A stretch of DNA of 62,000 nucleotides, from the NCBI GenBank assembly GCA_009746045.1, contig RPFO01000104.1:7618955-7680954 (forward strand). Reading direction: 5' to 3'. This document shows positions 21,000 to 33,800 of this stretch, one piece after another (the first letter of the stretch is position 1; each line of letters opens with the position of its first letter). Source of the stretch: Mesostigma viride (Eukaryota; Streptophyta; Mesostigmatophyceae; Mesostigmatales; Mesostigmataceae). Under the pieces are notes generated by a model. The model did not search any database. It was given only the letters and a program-made list of their open reading frames with translations, and had not been told where the DNA came from. Position numbers and translations under genes: made by a program.

Positions 21000-23900
21000 T
21001 CACATCTTGTAGCCACCATGACGAACCAGCAGACCCTGTTGACGACGAGACTTGAAGAAAGGAGGCGTGTCCCGGTCACAGTCATCAAGGCCGTACACCC
21101 GGTTCCCTGCGTTATGGATCAGTTCCCTGTTTCCTTCCTTCTTGCGATCCCCCTTTCTCATGGGGATTGCAGATGTGGTGCACCTGGGGTCGTGGACAGT
21201 CCCGTTGCATTGGTGGACCATCGTCACAGCAGCCGTGACACGATAAATAGGGAAGAGTTCACCGGCTACCGGTTCGGCAGCCTTCTCGAACAAGGGCAGC
21301 TGCTGGCGTCTGCTAAACTTGCCCAGTTCTTCGTACCACGTGGGCACGATCCACAAATAGGATTTGCCATCATTCCCTTCCACTGACACTACAGCTGTGA
21401 CTTCACATATCCAATGCTCTCCAGCGTCATCAGCAAGCACGTACCGACGCGGATCCTCCGCGGCACCGACTCTGTAGTCCTGCGGCCTGTAAGCATAAGT
21501 ATGCCCCACCGCCACGGTCGCCTTGTATGTGACTGCCTTGCGCCATAGCCGCACACCCGGGTCTTCAACTCATTCCACGTCTCCGCCGCCTCGGGAAAAT
21601 ACTCCTTGAAGCGATGCAAGACAATAGCCGGCGTCAAACCATGCTGCACGTGCTCCCACTCGATGACCCCATCAGTACCGTTGCGTGTGCTGCGGATCAG
21701 AAGCTTGGGGATGCCGCCAAAACATGTCCTTACCCGTCCCCCAGCACGTCCCTCGGTGTGTTCAACTGTAGGGTACGCAGCCCCGTCCGCCAATGCCACC
21801 CCCAGTGTAGCCGTGCCGCTTTGGCCGGAGAGCCAGTCCTCATGCACACCTCCACTCTTGAACAAGTACTTGGCAGCTGGGCTTGATAGCAGTGCTTCAC
21901 GCGCCTGTGGAGTCAAGAACTTCTCTGGGTCCTCGAGCCCCTTGAGTATATTATCCAACGCGTGCTGCCTCTCCCCTGCGAAAACAGCGATGCATGGTGA
22001 ACGGGGCGATGTATCAATCCTTGCAAACAGTACATGCAGTGAGCTAGGCTCATTGATTCCTGAACTTAGTGCACGTTGCCCCAGGACACTCACCTCGTAA
22101 CCTCCTCATGGTGCCTTACAATATGCATAACGTCTACAGGGTGGGCTGTCAATGGGCCAGGTTTGGGATCGCCACCTTGCATGTATGCCCTGGAACACAC
22201 CCGATAGAGGTGGGCCACGGGGGCCATTCTGACATCCAAAATCACACATCCCAACCCCAAACCCTAAACTATTTTAAACCCTAAGCACAGCCCGGCCCTT
22301 ATGCATGTACATGTCCACGGTACTAACTCGGCTGGAAGCTTGCGTTGCACATGAAAATAGCAGCAGGCTGGTAATAATCCTTACATTTCAGCAGCAACCA
22401 TTTGTCAGCATCTAGGATATGGCGGGCGTTGACGCTTCTCATCAGGTCCCCAATCATGCCGTGATCCCTCTCAAACGCATGGCCGTCCATATCCCAGAGC
22501 CTGCCCACGTCCTTGGTCTGGTGCGCCACATGGAGCCCCATATGACAGTTGGCTGTGGCAGCGTTGTGGCCTCGCTCGTTTGCAGTCTTCCCCCTCTGTG
22601 CAACCACGCCAGCATTGGCGTACTTTCCACGAGGCCATAGGGCATTGAAACGTTTCAGGAACTCGCGATACACCTTGTCGGCATTGTCAGCATGCGTCGG
22701 GGAAGTGTACTCGCTCAGTACCATCTCCGTCCACTGCGATGAAAGCAAACATGAGCAGCATTACATTGAAAGCACGTTTCCAGCCAGTCACGTTTACAAT
22801 GCGATTATAATATATATTTTGACTCATGGGGCTTGTAGATAAAAACCTAAAACAGCTCACACATCATGAAGTGACATGTCTATGCAAGTGCACATGATGT
22901 AGCATACGGGGAATGTTAGGTTGGCAAGGTCTTACCACGCAAAGGTCCCGCACCATTTGAGCAGTGCCTCGAACGCGCTGGGGAGGCCGTGCGTTAGGTT
23001 CTTTGGCAGACTCCCGCACTCGAAGAATCCATTCCATGGCATGTGGTACCATCGGCAGGCACTGCAGGAACTGCATGGCCTTGAAGAAAGGGTATCGGGT
23101 GAACGGGTTCTTGGGCAATGCGGCCCTTCCGCTGGTGGTGGGCCACGCTCTCGCATATGCATCACATTCCCGGATCTCATCGGATTTCAGGAGCCGGGTG
23201 CAGATGAAAATGAAGACGGTTTTGATGATCCCCAAGCACAGCAAGTGAAAGATCTCAATGGGAAACCGTCGAAACCTGTCCCAGTGCCTGAGACCCTGCC
23301 ATACGGAGGGACGGCTGTGCTTAATACCGTGCTCCGCCTCCGCCTCCTTCGCGAGCTTGGCCCTGGAAAACGCAATGTGTGGGATGGAAGGCACAAAGTT
23401 TCACAATCGGGATACGTCAAAGCATGCAGACCTTGTGGAATGGTCTACGAAAGCTTGGCAGATATCCGAACCACCACGGCAGACCTTATGCTACAGACCA
23501 TCTGTGCACGGTCAGACCTTGTTGCTGCCACACACACAATTGATGACTGCACACAGGGCGGCGTTGCTTTCCTCCCGCTGGACCTGGGTACCATCCGCCA
23601 TGCATGCATGGTGCGGTGTGAATGGGTCTACATAAGACTGGTAGATGCAACGTGGGGTGCTACCAGACCAATTGTGTTATATAGCATGGAGTTCATGTAG
23701 GGTTAACTTACTTCTCACGAGCCGTCAGTCCCTCACGCTCCATGGTTGCGCACACAGCTCGGTGGCCCTCCTCCGTACGCAGCTCAAGCACCACTTCGGT
23801 GTGCCCCCAGAACTCGGAGTGGAGAGTACAAAAGCCGCAGCCATGATTGCTGCCAGACGCCATGAGCCCCATCTCTGCAAACCGCGCCCCGGAATCTAGC

Positions 23901-25506
23901 AGCCAAAAAAAGGGTACTCTGACCTCCATCCACGACACAACACCGGTCAGAGGGTCTGCCATTTCCATGGCCACCCCTTGCTGCAGTGGGCGGATCTCGT
24001 TATCCAGCAGCCACTTGTTGAAGGCATCCGCATCCACATGCTTTGGCCTCAGCGTGACCACGTGATTGCGGGCAGCCGATCGATCCAGCGTTAGGATCCT
24101 GAACTGATACGACACCACATCGGCATCCGTATTGTCAGTGATCTTGAAGCTATCCATCCAAAGCACGATTGGGATCACAACGACGGGCAAGCCCAGCCGC
24201 GGGCGGGCCTGACACTTGCGGAGGGGGCCCTTCTGCCAGTCCCTGAAATCACCTATGGGCTGCATCAAAGGGTGGCCATGGGGATCCCTTAGATCATTCC
24301 CATCAGCATCTGTTTCCACGATGCCCCCGGTCGTGACTCCGTATGTCCGTGACAAGAAGTAGTCGTGTTTCCCAACTGTGCCCTCTTGCTCCATTTCCGC
24401 GAAGTCTTCTTCAGAGTGAACCCTGATATGGCGCTTGTAGGTCCCTGCCTCCACCAATTCCGTCCAGTTGCATGCAAATAGCTCCTTCTCATGAAACCCG
24501 GGGCTTCCCCTTTTCAGGTGCGTGTGTCGCCACTTGTTGGCATACAAGTACTGCACCTCGAAGAGCACCTTGACAGAATCCGAGAGCTTGTCGTCACGCT
24601 GGTACAGGACGCCGGTCAGCCTCACCGGGGCCCCATAAGGCTTGCCTTTGTTCACACCGTCCTCAGTCACCGAGACCTCGAGGAAGTCACCGACCGTGAA
24701 CGTCTGGCCGGATAGCGCTATCCCACGAAGGCGGCACAGAGGATGGTCGTGGAAGAAGGTACTCATGTGGAAACCTGTGCGCCGGCCATCCGCAAGCACC
24801 TCGGGCCGCACATGCAGGTGGCGCATGACATTGTGCTGGCGTAGCAGATATTGAAGCCGGGTCTTGATGCTGCACGTGTGGGCGACAGAGCCGTTAGGGA
24901 GTTCGCGTGACATGGTGCGTTGGGAGCTCCTTTTCCACCTTCCTGACCACAGGGAGCGTGAGCCGGTCGGCATCTTCCGATCGGTACTTGGGGTCTTGTC
25001 TCATGGCAGTTCTGCACAGCACGCCTTCGTCAGTCCGAGAATCGATTCGTTTATGGTATGCAAACTCCAGAAACTCCGAGTGCGACCGAAAGATCCCGTA
25101 CCCAGTCTCATTTCCCTGGCCGTCTGTTGGGGCCGAAGGCACTGACCATGGATCAGGAGCTGCCACCGTCATGCGCCCGTCTATTTTCCCCTCTGGACAA
25201 TGGCACAAGTCTCCGTTGCACGGCGGGCTCCTCAACGGAGTCAGCACTATTCCCGCCGTCGCCTCCATCCCCTGATTCAGTTGCATCCACTTCATCTGAC
25301 CCAGCGTCGCGCGACAGAGCCCTCCCAGCGTCAACATCATCGTCAAGTGCAGCGTTATCCACCAACTCGTCCTCAACGTCCTCATTGCAGTTGTTGATGC
25401 CAATGACGGTGTGAGCCACGGCGATGTCTTGACGCTTTCTTTGCCTGCTGAAGAGATACCGCTCAGGCATTTGTAATCGCTTCCTTCGACGGGAATAATT
25501 TGGCAC
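21000..25506 (-). pseudogene. Tnp2/Plavaka-like (CMC superfamily) transposase, multi-exon, probably decayed
   Basis: A multi-exon minus-strand gene. The N-terminal part (25506 to about 24900) starts MPNYSRRRKRLQMPERYL and includes an acidic region and EFLEFAYHKRIDSRTDEG. The core exon, about 24960-23712, ends at a GTAAGT donor. It holds a beta-rich BAH/DUF4216-like segment (FTVGDFLEV, ELFACNWTELVEAGTYKRH), then VVVIPIVLWMDSFKITDN and HGCGFCTLHSEFWG. Next, about 23394-22936, comes RFPIEIFHLLCLGIIKTVF. The exon from 22733 has ATANCHMGLHVAHQTKDVGR and GHAFERDHGMIGDL. Further exons reach 21000 with YVLADDAGEHWICEV. The motif series matches Tnp2-type transposases (DS, Cx2C, PxDxxH-like, LH, FER). 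Frame changes near 25170, 24900 and 21545 suggest decay or sequence errors. This is the best candidate for the CACTA-A transposase. Confidence 0.7.
22255..22290. repeat. Short telomere-like CCCTAAAC repeats in a transposase intron
   Basis: AACCCCAAACCCTAAACTAT and TTTAAACCCTAAGC resemble plant/algal (TTTAGGG)n telomere repeats, inverted. Only about three imperfect units are present, too few to call a telomere. Confidence 0.4.
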
Positions 25507-25904
25507 CCTGAAACCATCCCGGTGGAGGGTCGTCCGTGCCTTTCATCATAAGGCTCAAAGACACCGACGACCAGCCATGCAGCTAAAGCCACTGTTTGAG
25601 TTCCTGTGCCGAGGGTTCTCCACTCCCTTGAGTATCCTAGTATCCAGCGTGTAGTTCTTCTTGCCTGCGTTAATCGGGCAATAACGGTAATTCAACAAGG
25701 CGAACAAAACATTAATAATCCATGCATTCGGCCTGGCCAAGTTTTGCGCTGTGCCGCCGCCACTTCACGAACCACGGTAATAACGTTTATATAATATAAG
25801 CCCTAACCTACTGTGATATAAAGAAGTTGGTGTCACGTGAGCACAGGACCTTCAATTGCTATTCTCCAAGTGGCAGGGATTATTAGGACTATCTACTCCA
25901 CACT

Positions 25905-26215
25905 AAGCTATGTACTCGAGTCATGACGCGGTGAGACACGCCCGTATTACATAGGAAGGTGTGACTATGTACTCCACTATGTACTCCAAGAGTACATAGG
26001 GTGCCACTATGTACTCCAAGAGTATACATAGGTGGAGTACATATGATCCGGGATTTCCGAATAGGGGACTGCCGACGCGGTGAGACACGCCCGTATTACA
26101 TAGGAAGGAGTGACTATGTACTCCACCCTATGTACTCCAAGAGTACATAGGGTGCTACCCTATGTACTCCAAGAGTACATAGGGTGGAGTACATAGTGTC
26201 TCCAATGCAGCAGCA
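25905..26215. repeat. Palindrome array, right copy (inverted relative to 17152-18010)
   Basis: Two spacer units (GATCCGGGATTTCCGAATAG, GGACTGCCGACGCGGTGAG) with palindromes CACCCTATGTACTCC-AAGAGTACATAGGG. The outer edge CATAGTGTCTCCAATGCAGC mirrors the left array. It lies between the 5' end of the transposase (minus strand) and the start of the unknown gene (plus strand), where a shared promoter could sit. Confidence 0.85.
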
Positions 26216-27457
26216 CTCCGCTATGTACTCGACTCATGACGACTGCCCGAAGCAGTTCCTCTGCGAGTGAGCCACGTGGACCGGGGCCGACGCGTCGCCT
26301 TGATTTTTGAATTTCCGAACGCGCCAGACCATACCGCCGCGTTACATTTTGCACGAGCGCACGCTTGAAAGCCTCACCAGTGCCCAGAACGCAGCACCAG
26401 TGCCCAGAACGCAGCGCAGCAGCGGCAAACAAAATATGGGAAAGCGCCGGACTGACATGGCGGCACCAAAGGGTGCAGCGACCACAAAGGGCGGGGTCTC
26501 GGCACGCGAGGCCCCAGGGAGAAAGAAGGCGAGGCGAGCCGACGAGGAACAAAACGACCACTGGGTGAAGCAGGAGGAGAACCTGGACTCGGAGGAAGAC
26601 ATAGAAACCTCCGACGACTCCGACGACGAGGACGACGAGTATATAGGCGATGGGTTGGACACCACGCCTGCCAAGGGTGGGCAGGACAAGGGCTCGGGCC
26701 GCAAGGGGCCGGAAGACTAGGAAAGCTGAGGCAGGCAGCGGGGGCGCTACTCTCCGCAGGCTGGTGCCTAGCGGGACAGCCGCGGACGTCCGCCAACTCA
26801 AGAGCGACATGGCGAAGCAGAAAGAAATGACCGACAAGATGTATGAGATGCTTCAACAGTTACTGGACCAGGGTCGGCAGCCCCGGTCGCAGGAGGCCAC
26901 GCCCACGCAGCCGACCCGGCTTTCCAGTGCCTCAGGACCTGAGGGGAGCCCGGCGAGCGACGCTCGCGGCTCGATCGACGCTGGCTTCGTTCCAGTCTTC
27001 GAATGGGTAAACCCCTCTGCTGTATTAGGGGAACCCTTTAAAGTGCTTCATTCCGTATGGTTCTGCTTGGAGTTGTTTGGGGTGATTATGATCTACGAAA
27101 TGCAAATGCAATCAACAGTACTTGTCACGTGTGTCGTTTCACTTCTGGTTGTGTGTTTTGTTTGGGTCTCGCAGTGGAAAAAGAAGGAGATCCAGGCTGC
27201 GTTTGACGACATGGATGGCCACTTTCTCACCCCTGAGGCCATGGACCAGGAGGATGACGGGGGGCTGTGGAAGAAGTATGTTGCCATCGTGGCGGACGTG
27301 GCCATCCAGAACAATTACATGCCAGCGGGCAGGAGGGAGGCCGCCGCCAAGCACGCAGCATCGGCAATGCGATGCCACCTCACATCAACCAGGTCCAATG
27401 CCAAGAAGCAGATTCGAAAGATGACGCTAGACAACAAGAAGTACGTTGAGGCGGCGG

Positions 27458-27914
27458 AGTTAGATGAGATGCTTAGGCTGACACACGGATTTCCGGCCTG
27501 CGCGCCGCGTATTGCCTACCGCGGCTGAGCGGGACACCTCAGTACAGTACGGCAGGGTGTACGGTACTGAGGTGTCATGTGGACCGATGTGCGGTTAGTG
27601 CCAGACTGTGCCTAGACTCTAGCTCGACCCGCCAGACCCGGGTTATCCGGTTCTGGACGGGCCGAGTGTAGTCGATGCTAGTGACGTGGTCGCATGGCAT
27701 TGCAGTGTACAGTTGTCCACTGGCGAGGTGCTGCAGGTAGCACCGCCATAGGCATATAGGCGTAGCACTGGGGAGTGCCGCAGCACCCGAGTTTGCCCAG
27801 ACGTTCCATTCTGAGCCCTCAGCTTCCATTGCTCTCTCATTGTATTATTGTAATACAATCATCATTCGCTTTCAGCTTCAGCAGTTGTTCGTCGTCCCTA
27901 GTCTCCATCCAACT
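27458..27914 (+). repeat. copia-1 5' LTR (457 bp)
   Basis: Identical to the 3' LTR pieces except at about 27850. It contains CACCTCAGTAC...GTACTGAGGTG, an inverted repeat around 27535-27575 that may be a transcription or RNA structure element. A TGGACTGAA segment directly after it may be the primer-binding site. Confidence 0.9.
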
Positions 27915-27958
27915 TGGACTGAAAAGTTCTTTATTTTTTTCGACAAGCAAAAAAAAAT

Positions 27959-29622
27959 ATGGCTTCCAACAACGGCAACAACGGCAACAACAACAAGGGG
28001 AAGGCGCCTGCCAGGCGCACCTCACCCCGACTTTCGCCGGAGGGCACGCCCTCCACCAACGATGCGAGGGTGACGCCCAACGTCACCTTCCGCACGGTGG
28101 TCGCTGACCACCCAGGCGTCGGACCCCGCAGGTGGGGCCCGGCGCCCGGGGGATGGCGAGCGGTCGTCCGTTTGCCACTGGCGGTTCGTCCGCCATGGCA
28201 CCTGGGGGGCAGGTCCCCCGGGCACGTAATTCCCCCGTCGCAGGTGACGGGGGTCGTGAGCGGAGTGATTCCTCGGAGGAGGATGGGGAGGTGCAGCCTG
28301 CGAGGTCACGGCCTTCGCTCGAGATTTCGACACAGACGCCTGCGACGTCTGGTAACCTTTCCGTGGGCCGACAGATGGCCATCATGGACATTGACCGGTA
28401 TGGGGAACATGTTCCGCCACCGGTCGCGTTCGGGCGCCCACCCCATTTTCTCCCCATTGGGGAGGACGACATCCCAGCGTTCATTTCGGTGAACGGCTGG
28501 ATCATTCGCAACGTTTTCAGTTGCTTCCAGATGAGCCGATACATGCGATAGAGGTTCATCGGACGCAAACGATGATCGAGAATCGTTTGAGGATGCAGTT
28601 TCCCCTGATTCAGGTGGCAGTTTGGCTGTGGTGTTTCGCCAATCGGCCGCGGCAAACCCCGGCACTGTTGATCAGTGGGCGTCCAGGCAGCGTCAGAGAG
28701 AGGCGCTGCGCGTGGTCGCCACCAGGAGATCACGCTGACTCCGTTGGGGCCGTGGCCCCAAGTCACGCCAGTTGGCTGGGGCCCGGAGAGGCGTGAGGCG
28801 GCTGCGATGCCGCCTGCGACGGAGCGCGGGGCGGCAGACGCCCCCAACACGCCCATGGGTGGTGAAGCCACCCAGGACCCTCTGGCAGGTCAGAGGGTCC
28901 AACCTCAGCCGCAGGCTCCCCCGCCCAGCGTGGGGGGCCAGGTGGCTGAGGAGGCCACCGGGGTCGCAGGGACCCCGGCGGCGACACAAGCGCCCGGGGT
29001 CGCAGGGACCCCGGCAGCGACGCCGGCGCCTCCGGCGCTGGCGGGGGATGCAGCCCCCATGGAGGGTGTCACGGGCACCTCCAGCGGCTCTGGGGGGCAG
29101 GCCCCCTCTAGCCGCAACAAGGACAAGGCCCTGGCAGGGCCGGAGGGGCCTCAGGGTCCCACCGCAGGGCAGCAGCCAGCACTGCTGGAGGGCGACCTGG
29201 AAGGTCGGGACTTCATCACCCTGGGTGATGAGGCCGTGTGGCGTGCCATACAGACAGCCACAGCCTCCTTCCGTGGGCTGGCCGACAGGAGCCAGCAGAT
29301 GCACGTCGCGGAGGCGGGCAGCCTGGTGTGTGCGATTATCACGCACATCCTGGGCTTGCCCAACCTCCAAGCAGACACACGCAGGGTGTGTGACGACCTG
29401 CTGCCTGCCCTGCAGGCTCTCCTCTCAGGGAGGAGGGTGCAGGGCAGCAGGGTTCGCCTGGTGCGACTCCTGGAGCTCCTGCACAATGCCATCCTGAAGG
29501 GGCGGGTAGGTGGCTGCCTACCTGGCTGCATCATGATTTTACTAACCCTACTGACGATGAAGTGTCCCTCTCTCCCACCTTCCATGATTGGGAGGAGGCC
29601 CGCAGCAGGAGGCGGGAAGTGA
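27959..29622 (+). pseudogene. copia-1 ORF upstream of Gag (ORF0)
   Basis: The first ATG after the 5' LTR gives MASNNGNNGNNNKGKAPARR; the reading then changes frame at least twice (near 28130 and 28550). From 28807 one frame is open to 29622: MPPATERGAADAPNTPMGG, a long Pro/Ala/Gly-rich stretch, then a helical domain (DEAVWRAIQTATASFRGLAD, VCAIITHILGLPNLQADTRR, LVRLLELLHNAILKGR). copia-2 has an ORF in the same place with a similar low-complexity N-terminus and helical C-terminus. No known domain was recognised; it may be an N-terminal Gag extension. Confidence 0.45.
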
Positions 29623-30623
29623 CACACACTCACACCCCCACCCAGCCCACCCCTATGTTGTCTAACCCTCCTACACAGCCCATGTTTGCCCCTCCTGCTC
29701 AGCTCACTCAAGTAGCACTTCCCTCTCAGCATGTCTCTCCTGTGAATGCTGCAGCAGCAACACCATCTTCTCCCTCTCCCCCTGCATCCCCCTCTAGGTT
29801 GCCCACTTACAATGAAAACCGTCCTGTGGATAGGATTAATGTCAGGGGGCTGCCTGAGGGGTATACTAGGGAGCAGGGGAATCATGCACTTCTCTCTCTT
29901 CAGCTGGCTAGGGAGGAACTGAATGTCAAGAATTGGTTTGGATCTCTCATGCAGGGGGATTTTTACCATCAGTCCTCCTCTCAGATTCAGAATCTCATTC
30001 TTGTCTTCCAGCGTAGGTATCCCAAGTGGCAGGACACGCAGGCTAGGGCAGTTTGGGAGGCTTTCATGAAGGAGCTAACTGACCTCCTCTCCACCCCCTC
30101 ATCTGTGGACATATATGGGGCATTCAGGTGGGTAGAGGAATACAGGGTCACATCAGTGGACTATGTGGCTGAGACAAAGAAATATGAGCTAGCCATCAAA
30201 GCACGTCCTGATGTCCAGCAGCTAGATCACAAGTTCTTGCTGCGTTCTTCCTTGAGAAACTCAAACTTGACAAAAACACCTACGCTATGCTTGCACAGGA
30301 ATGGCAAAGTACTGGGAGGACATGAAGGAGGCATTGGATTATATCAAGCTGGCCTTGGCTCCCCTTAGCCAGGGGGCCATGGGCACCTCTGTAAAGAGGG
30401 TCAGGGGGGAAGAGAGGGAGGAGGAGGATAGGGAGAGGGAAGACAGGAGCAAGAGACCTGTCACTATGGCAGAAGTCAAGTCCCTGCTGGGACAAATGTT
30501 TAAGGGCAAGGGCAAGGGCAAGGGCAAGGGCAAGGGCAAGGGCAGGGGCTGGGGCAAGGGCAAGGGTAAGGGGCAGTCTCCCTCCAAGGGGGGCAGCTCC
30601 AGCAACAACAACAACACAACAGC

Positions 30624-30674
<51 letters not shown>

Positions 30675-30880
30675 AACAACAACAACAACAACAAGAAGCA
30701 GGACAAGGAGGACAAGTCTTCTCAGCGGTGCACCCGCTGTGGCATGAAGTACCACCTGCGGCCCACCTGCCGCAAGAACGTGGACGAGCTGGGGCATTTG
30801 GACGTCCTGTGCCACAAGTGCCACGGGCCGCCCCACGGTGACCCCAAGGACTGCAAGCGGCCTCCTTACGGCAAGAAGTG
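29562..30880 (+). pseudogene. copia-1 Gag with zinc knuckles
   Basis: The capsid-like part (29562 to about 30250) contains RINVRGLPEGYTREQGN, EELNVKNWFGSLMQGDFY and RRYPKWQDTQARAVWEAFMK. The reading passes to another frame at about 30250-30300 (MAKYWEDMKEALDYIKLALA), then to a GKGKGKGK basic run and a (CAA)n tract at 30600-30690. After the tract it returns to the first frame with CTRCGMKYHLRPTC (CX2CX4HX4C knuckle) and a second knuckle-like CHKCHGPPHGDPKDC. Slippage in the trinucleotide tract or a small indel explains the frame changes. It packages element RNA; it is fused or frameshifted to pol. Confidence 0.7.
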
Positions 30881-33800
30881 TGAGTCTCCCTCTCATGCTG
30901 GCTTGAGTGTGCCTGCTTCACCTCTTTCATCTGCATGCCCCACTGTCAGAGCAGTGAGCAGTTCTGGAAAGGTGCTACAGCTGGTTTCAGAAGATTATGT
31001 CTCTAAACCAACCTTCACATCTATGGTTCCCAAGGTGTGCAGAGTGTCCCCAGCAGAGGATGCTCATATCAGTTTTCAGGAGCTTGCTTTGCAGTTGCAT
31101 TTCCTTTATGGGCATGAAGTGAGTGCAGAGGTGGTGGCAGCAGCAATAGGGGGGGCAGCACTCAGACGTGCATGCCAGGTGGTCAGATCCCACTGCCAGC
31201 ATTGTCAGTTCAATGCACCCAAACCCCCTAAGTGGCATGTAGCTACCCCACCTAAGTGCAAGGGCAGGGTGGTAGGAGATGTCTTTCATATCAAAGGACA
31301 ATCTTACTTGGCACTTAAAGATGCATGGTCAAGGTACACAACCATTGAACCATTACCTGGAATGGACAAGACACAGTTGCTCAGGGCTCTCTTGATTGCT
31401 CAGGCCAGGTACTACCCTGTGGAGGCATTGTTACTGGATCAGCAGTTCACGTGTCTTGCCAATGAACCAGGGTGTGAGGCTATTGATCTGGCTGGGCTAG
31501 AAGATCATGAGAGGCAAGGCATTATTGAAAGGGCCATCAGGTCCATTAAAACCCTTGTAGCCAAAGAAGATGGCAATCTGCTGGCTGACAGTGGGTCATA
31601 TGCTGACAGAGCTCTGTGGTCCACCAGGTTGTGCCAAGTCCTCAACAGGAGGCCACTCATGAAAACCCCACAAGGGGTGATCATTACACCAGATGGATTG
31701 CATGCAGGCATTTATCCACCTGAGGTACTAGCCCTATACAACGCACAGCGAGCACAGACAGCTAGCAGGTTAGCTGTCAAGGATGCAAAGCATCCACGTC
31801 CCACCTTCAGAGAAGGGGATCAGGTCCTATTCTACAAGGAGTCGGGACTAGGCAAGGTGGGTACCTGGCATGGGCCAGCCACCATCCTAAAGTTTAACAC
31901 CACTGGCAGGACAGTGTTAGTTAAACACAATGACACGGGAAAGATTCACAGGTGTTCACCTCACAGGATGAAATTGTATTTTCCAACTGTGTCAGACGTG
32001 GCAGAGGAGGAAGAGCTGTTGGCCGACAGCCCTGTACAGTTGCCTGGCATCCCAGCGTTGCCCAGTGAGTGGTTGTTTGGAACACCCACTGGTGAGTGTG
32101 AGAGCCACACCCACTGTGACACCCAGGTCACCCTTGATGATTGCAGGCAGTCACTGCAGGCTTGGCCCCCTGCAGCAGAGGGTCACATTGGCAAAACAGG
32201 TGATCAGCAACCTATCACCTCTTCAAGTGTGAACATAGCTCAGCCACTAGCTGCACCTTCCAAACGCAGCCTAGCAGACGCTGTTCGCATTTTACAAGCA
32301 GCTCATAGAGCCAAAGCTCAAACTGCTGCAGGATCAGCTAAGGTGGGGAAGGTTGGGCAGAATGACAATAGCCCATTTATGGTTGCAGTGGACACACAAG
32401 CCCAGGTCAGCATTATCAGTGCCCTGGCTGTGCCCCATATGCCTTTGGAACCTTCACCCTGGCACCATGTGGCTGATTTCTCAGGGCAGTCATCCCTCAA
32501 GGTATTAGGTCAGGTCATGTTGACTATACTCGGTATCCCCACTCCTTTTCAGGTATTGGAAGGTTATAAAGGGAATGCTTTGTTGGGGGATCCTTTTCTC
32601 TGTTACCCTGGTGTCCTCATCTCCAGTGATAGACTATCCATCCAGGACATGGGTGGTGTTGATCTGAATCATTTCAAAATTTCTCTTGAAAAACTTCTTA
32701 ACACCAACATTGCTTCTGTAAAATTTGCTACACCCAAGTATGCCCCAGGGCAAGAACCCTGTGTGGCAGACTTGGTTCACAACCAAAAACTTCATCCCAA
32801 CTCATTTGGATTGGGCAAGCATGATGTGGCTAAAATGTCTCCTCTTTCTTATGAACAGATAGAGCAAGACTGTCGCACACACATAGGATTCCTAAAATGG
32901 GTGGAGGCCTTTAACAAGGCCAGGGAAGAATGGGTAGTGCCAGATCCTCTTAGTCCTTCTCATACTCCACCTGTCACACCTATTGACAAAAAGCCTGCAG
33001 GGTGCAAGCACTTGCGCCTGAAGTTTGTGTGTAAACATAAGCCAGCAGCAGATGGGTCAGTCATTTTCATGCTAGACCTTGTGTGACAGAGTTCAAGGGC
33101 ACCACTGATCTGACAGAGGCAGAGTTGTACACGCCAGGCATTCAGCAAACATCCCTAAAAATCTTGCTGTCTGTCTTTGTGGGTCATCTCAATGATGGGG
33201 ATGACTATGTATGTAAGGCTACAGACATTAAAAGGGCTTTCCTGAAAGGCTCACCTGAGATAGCACAACAAGTGTGGCATGGTCAGGTGTATGTAGTCTC
33301 CACTCCCAGAGTTTGGGCAAAACACATCCCTCAGCAGTACCTGAAAGCTAACATAGGTGTTGAAGGGCTGCAATCAGCTCCTCGCATTTTCAGGATGTCA
33401 GCTCAGGCTGTGTTTGAAAAAGCTAGGGGCTAGATATGATGACATAGACCCTTGCTTCTTTGTGGTCCCACACCCTCATGGCATTCTCACCTTTGTGTGG
33501 CATGGGGATGATCAGCTGATTGCTGGGCCAAGGCGTGCTGTGGATGATTTTATTCAACAAGTGTCACAGCATTTTGAGATTGGCAAGCAAGTAGAGCTGG
33601 GCACCACTGCCATAAAATTTTGTGGCACAATGTTACAACTCCAGCAGCATCAAAACCAGTGGGTGTGTGCACTTACTCTCCCAATGATTACATGCACAGC
33701 TGCTTGGAGGTTTTGCAAACAAAAATCAAACCTGGAGCCTGTCCTACCATTAGAGGCAAGCTGGGGTGGTTGTGCTCAACGTGTGCACCTCACCTGGCTG

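Noticed and set aside
22255-22290. Interstitial telomere
   Set aside because: Only about three imperfect CCCTAAA-like units inside a transposase intron; too short for a telomere or a fusion scar.
22921-23700. 259-residue plus-strand frame
   Set aside because: Antisense to transposase exons that contain recognisable Tnp2 motifs on the minus strand.
27093-27174. Membrane-spanning segment in the 26650-27528 frame (VTCVVSLLVVCFVWVSQ)
   Set aside because: It is translated from the intron 27007-27174, which has good GT-AG ends and keeps the frame when removed.
30500-30936. Poly-Leu/poly-Val/poly-Cys frames on the minus strand
   Set aside because: Antisense of the GKGKGK and (CAA)n part of copia-1 Gag.
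33480-33530. GDD box as a sign of an RNA-virus polymerase
   Set aside because: It lies between clear Copia-like RT and RNase H motifs inside an LTR-bounded element, so it is the RT catalytic box.
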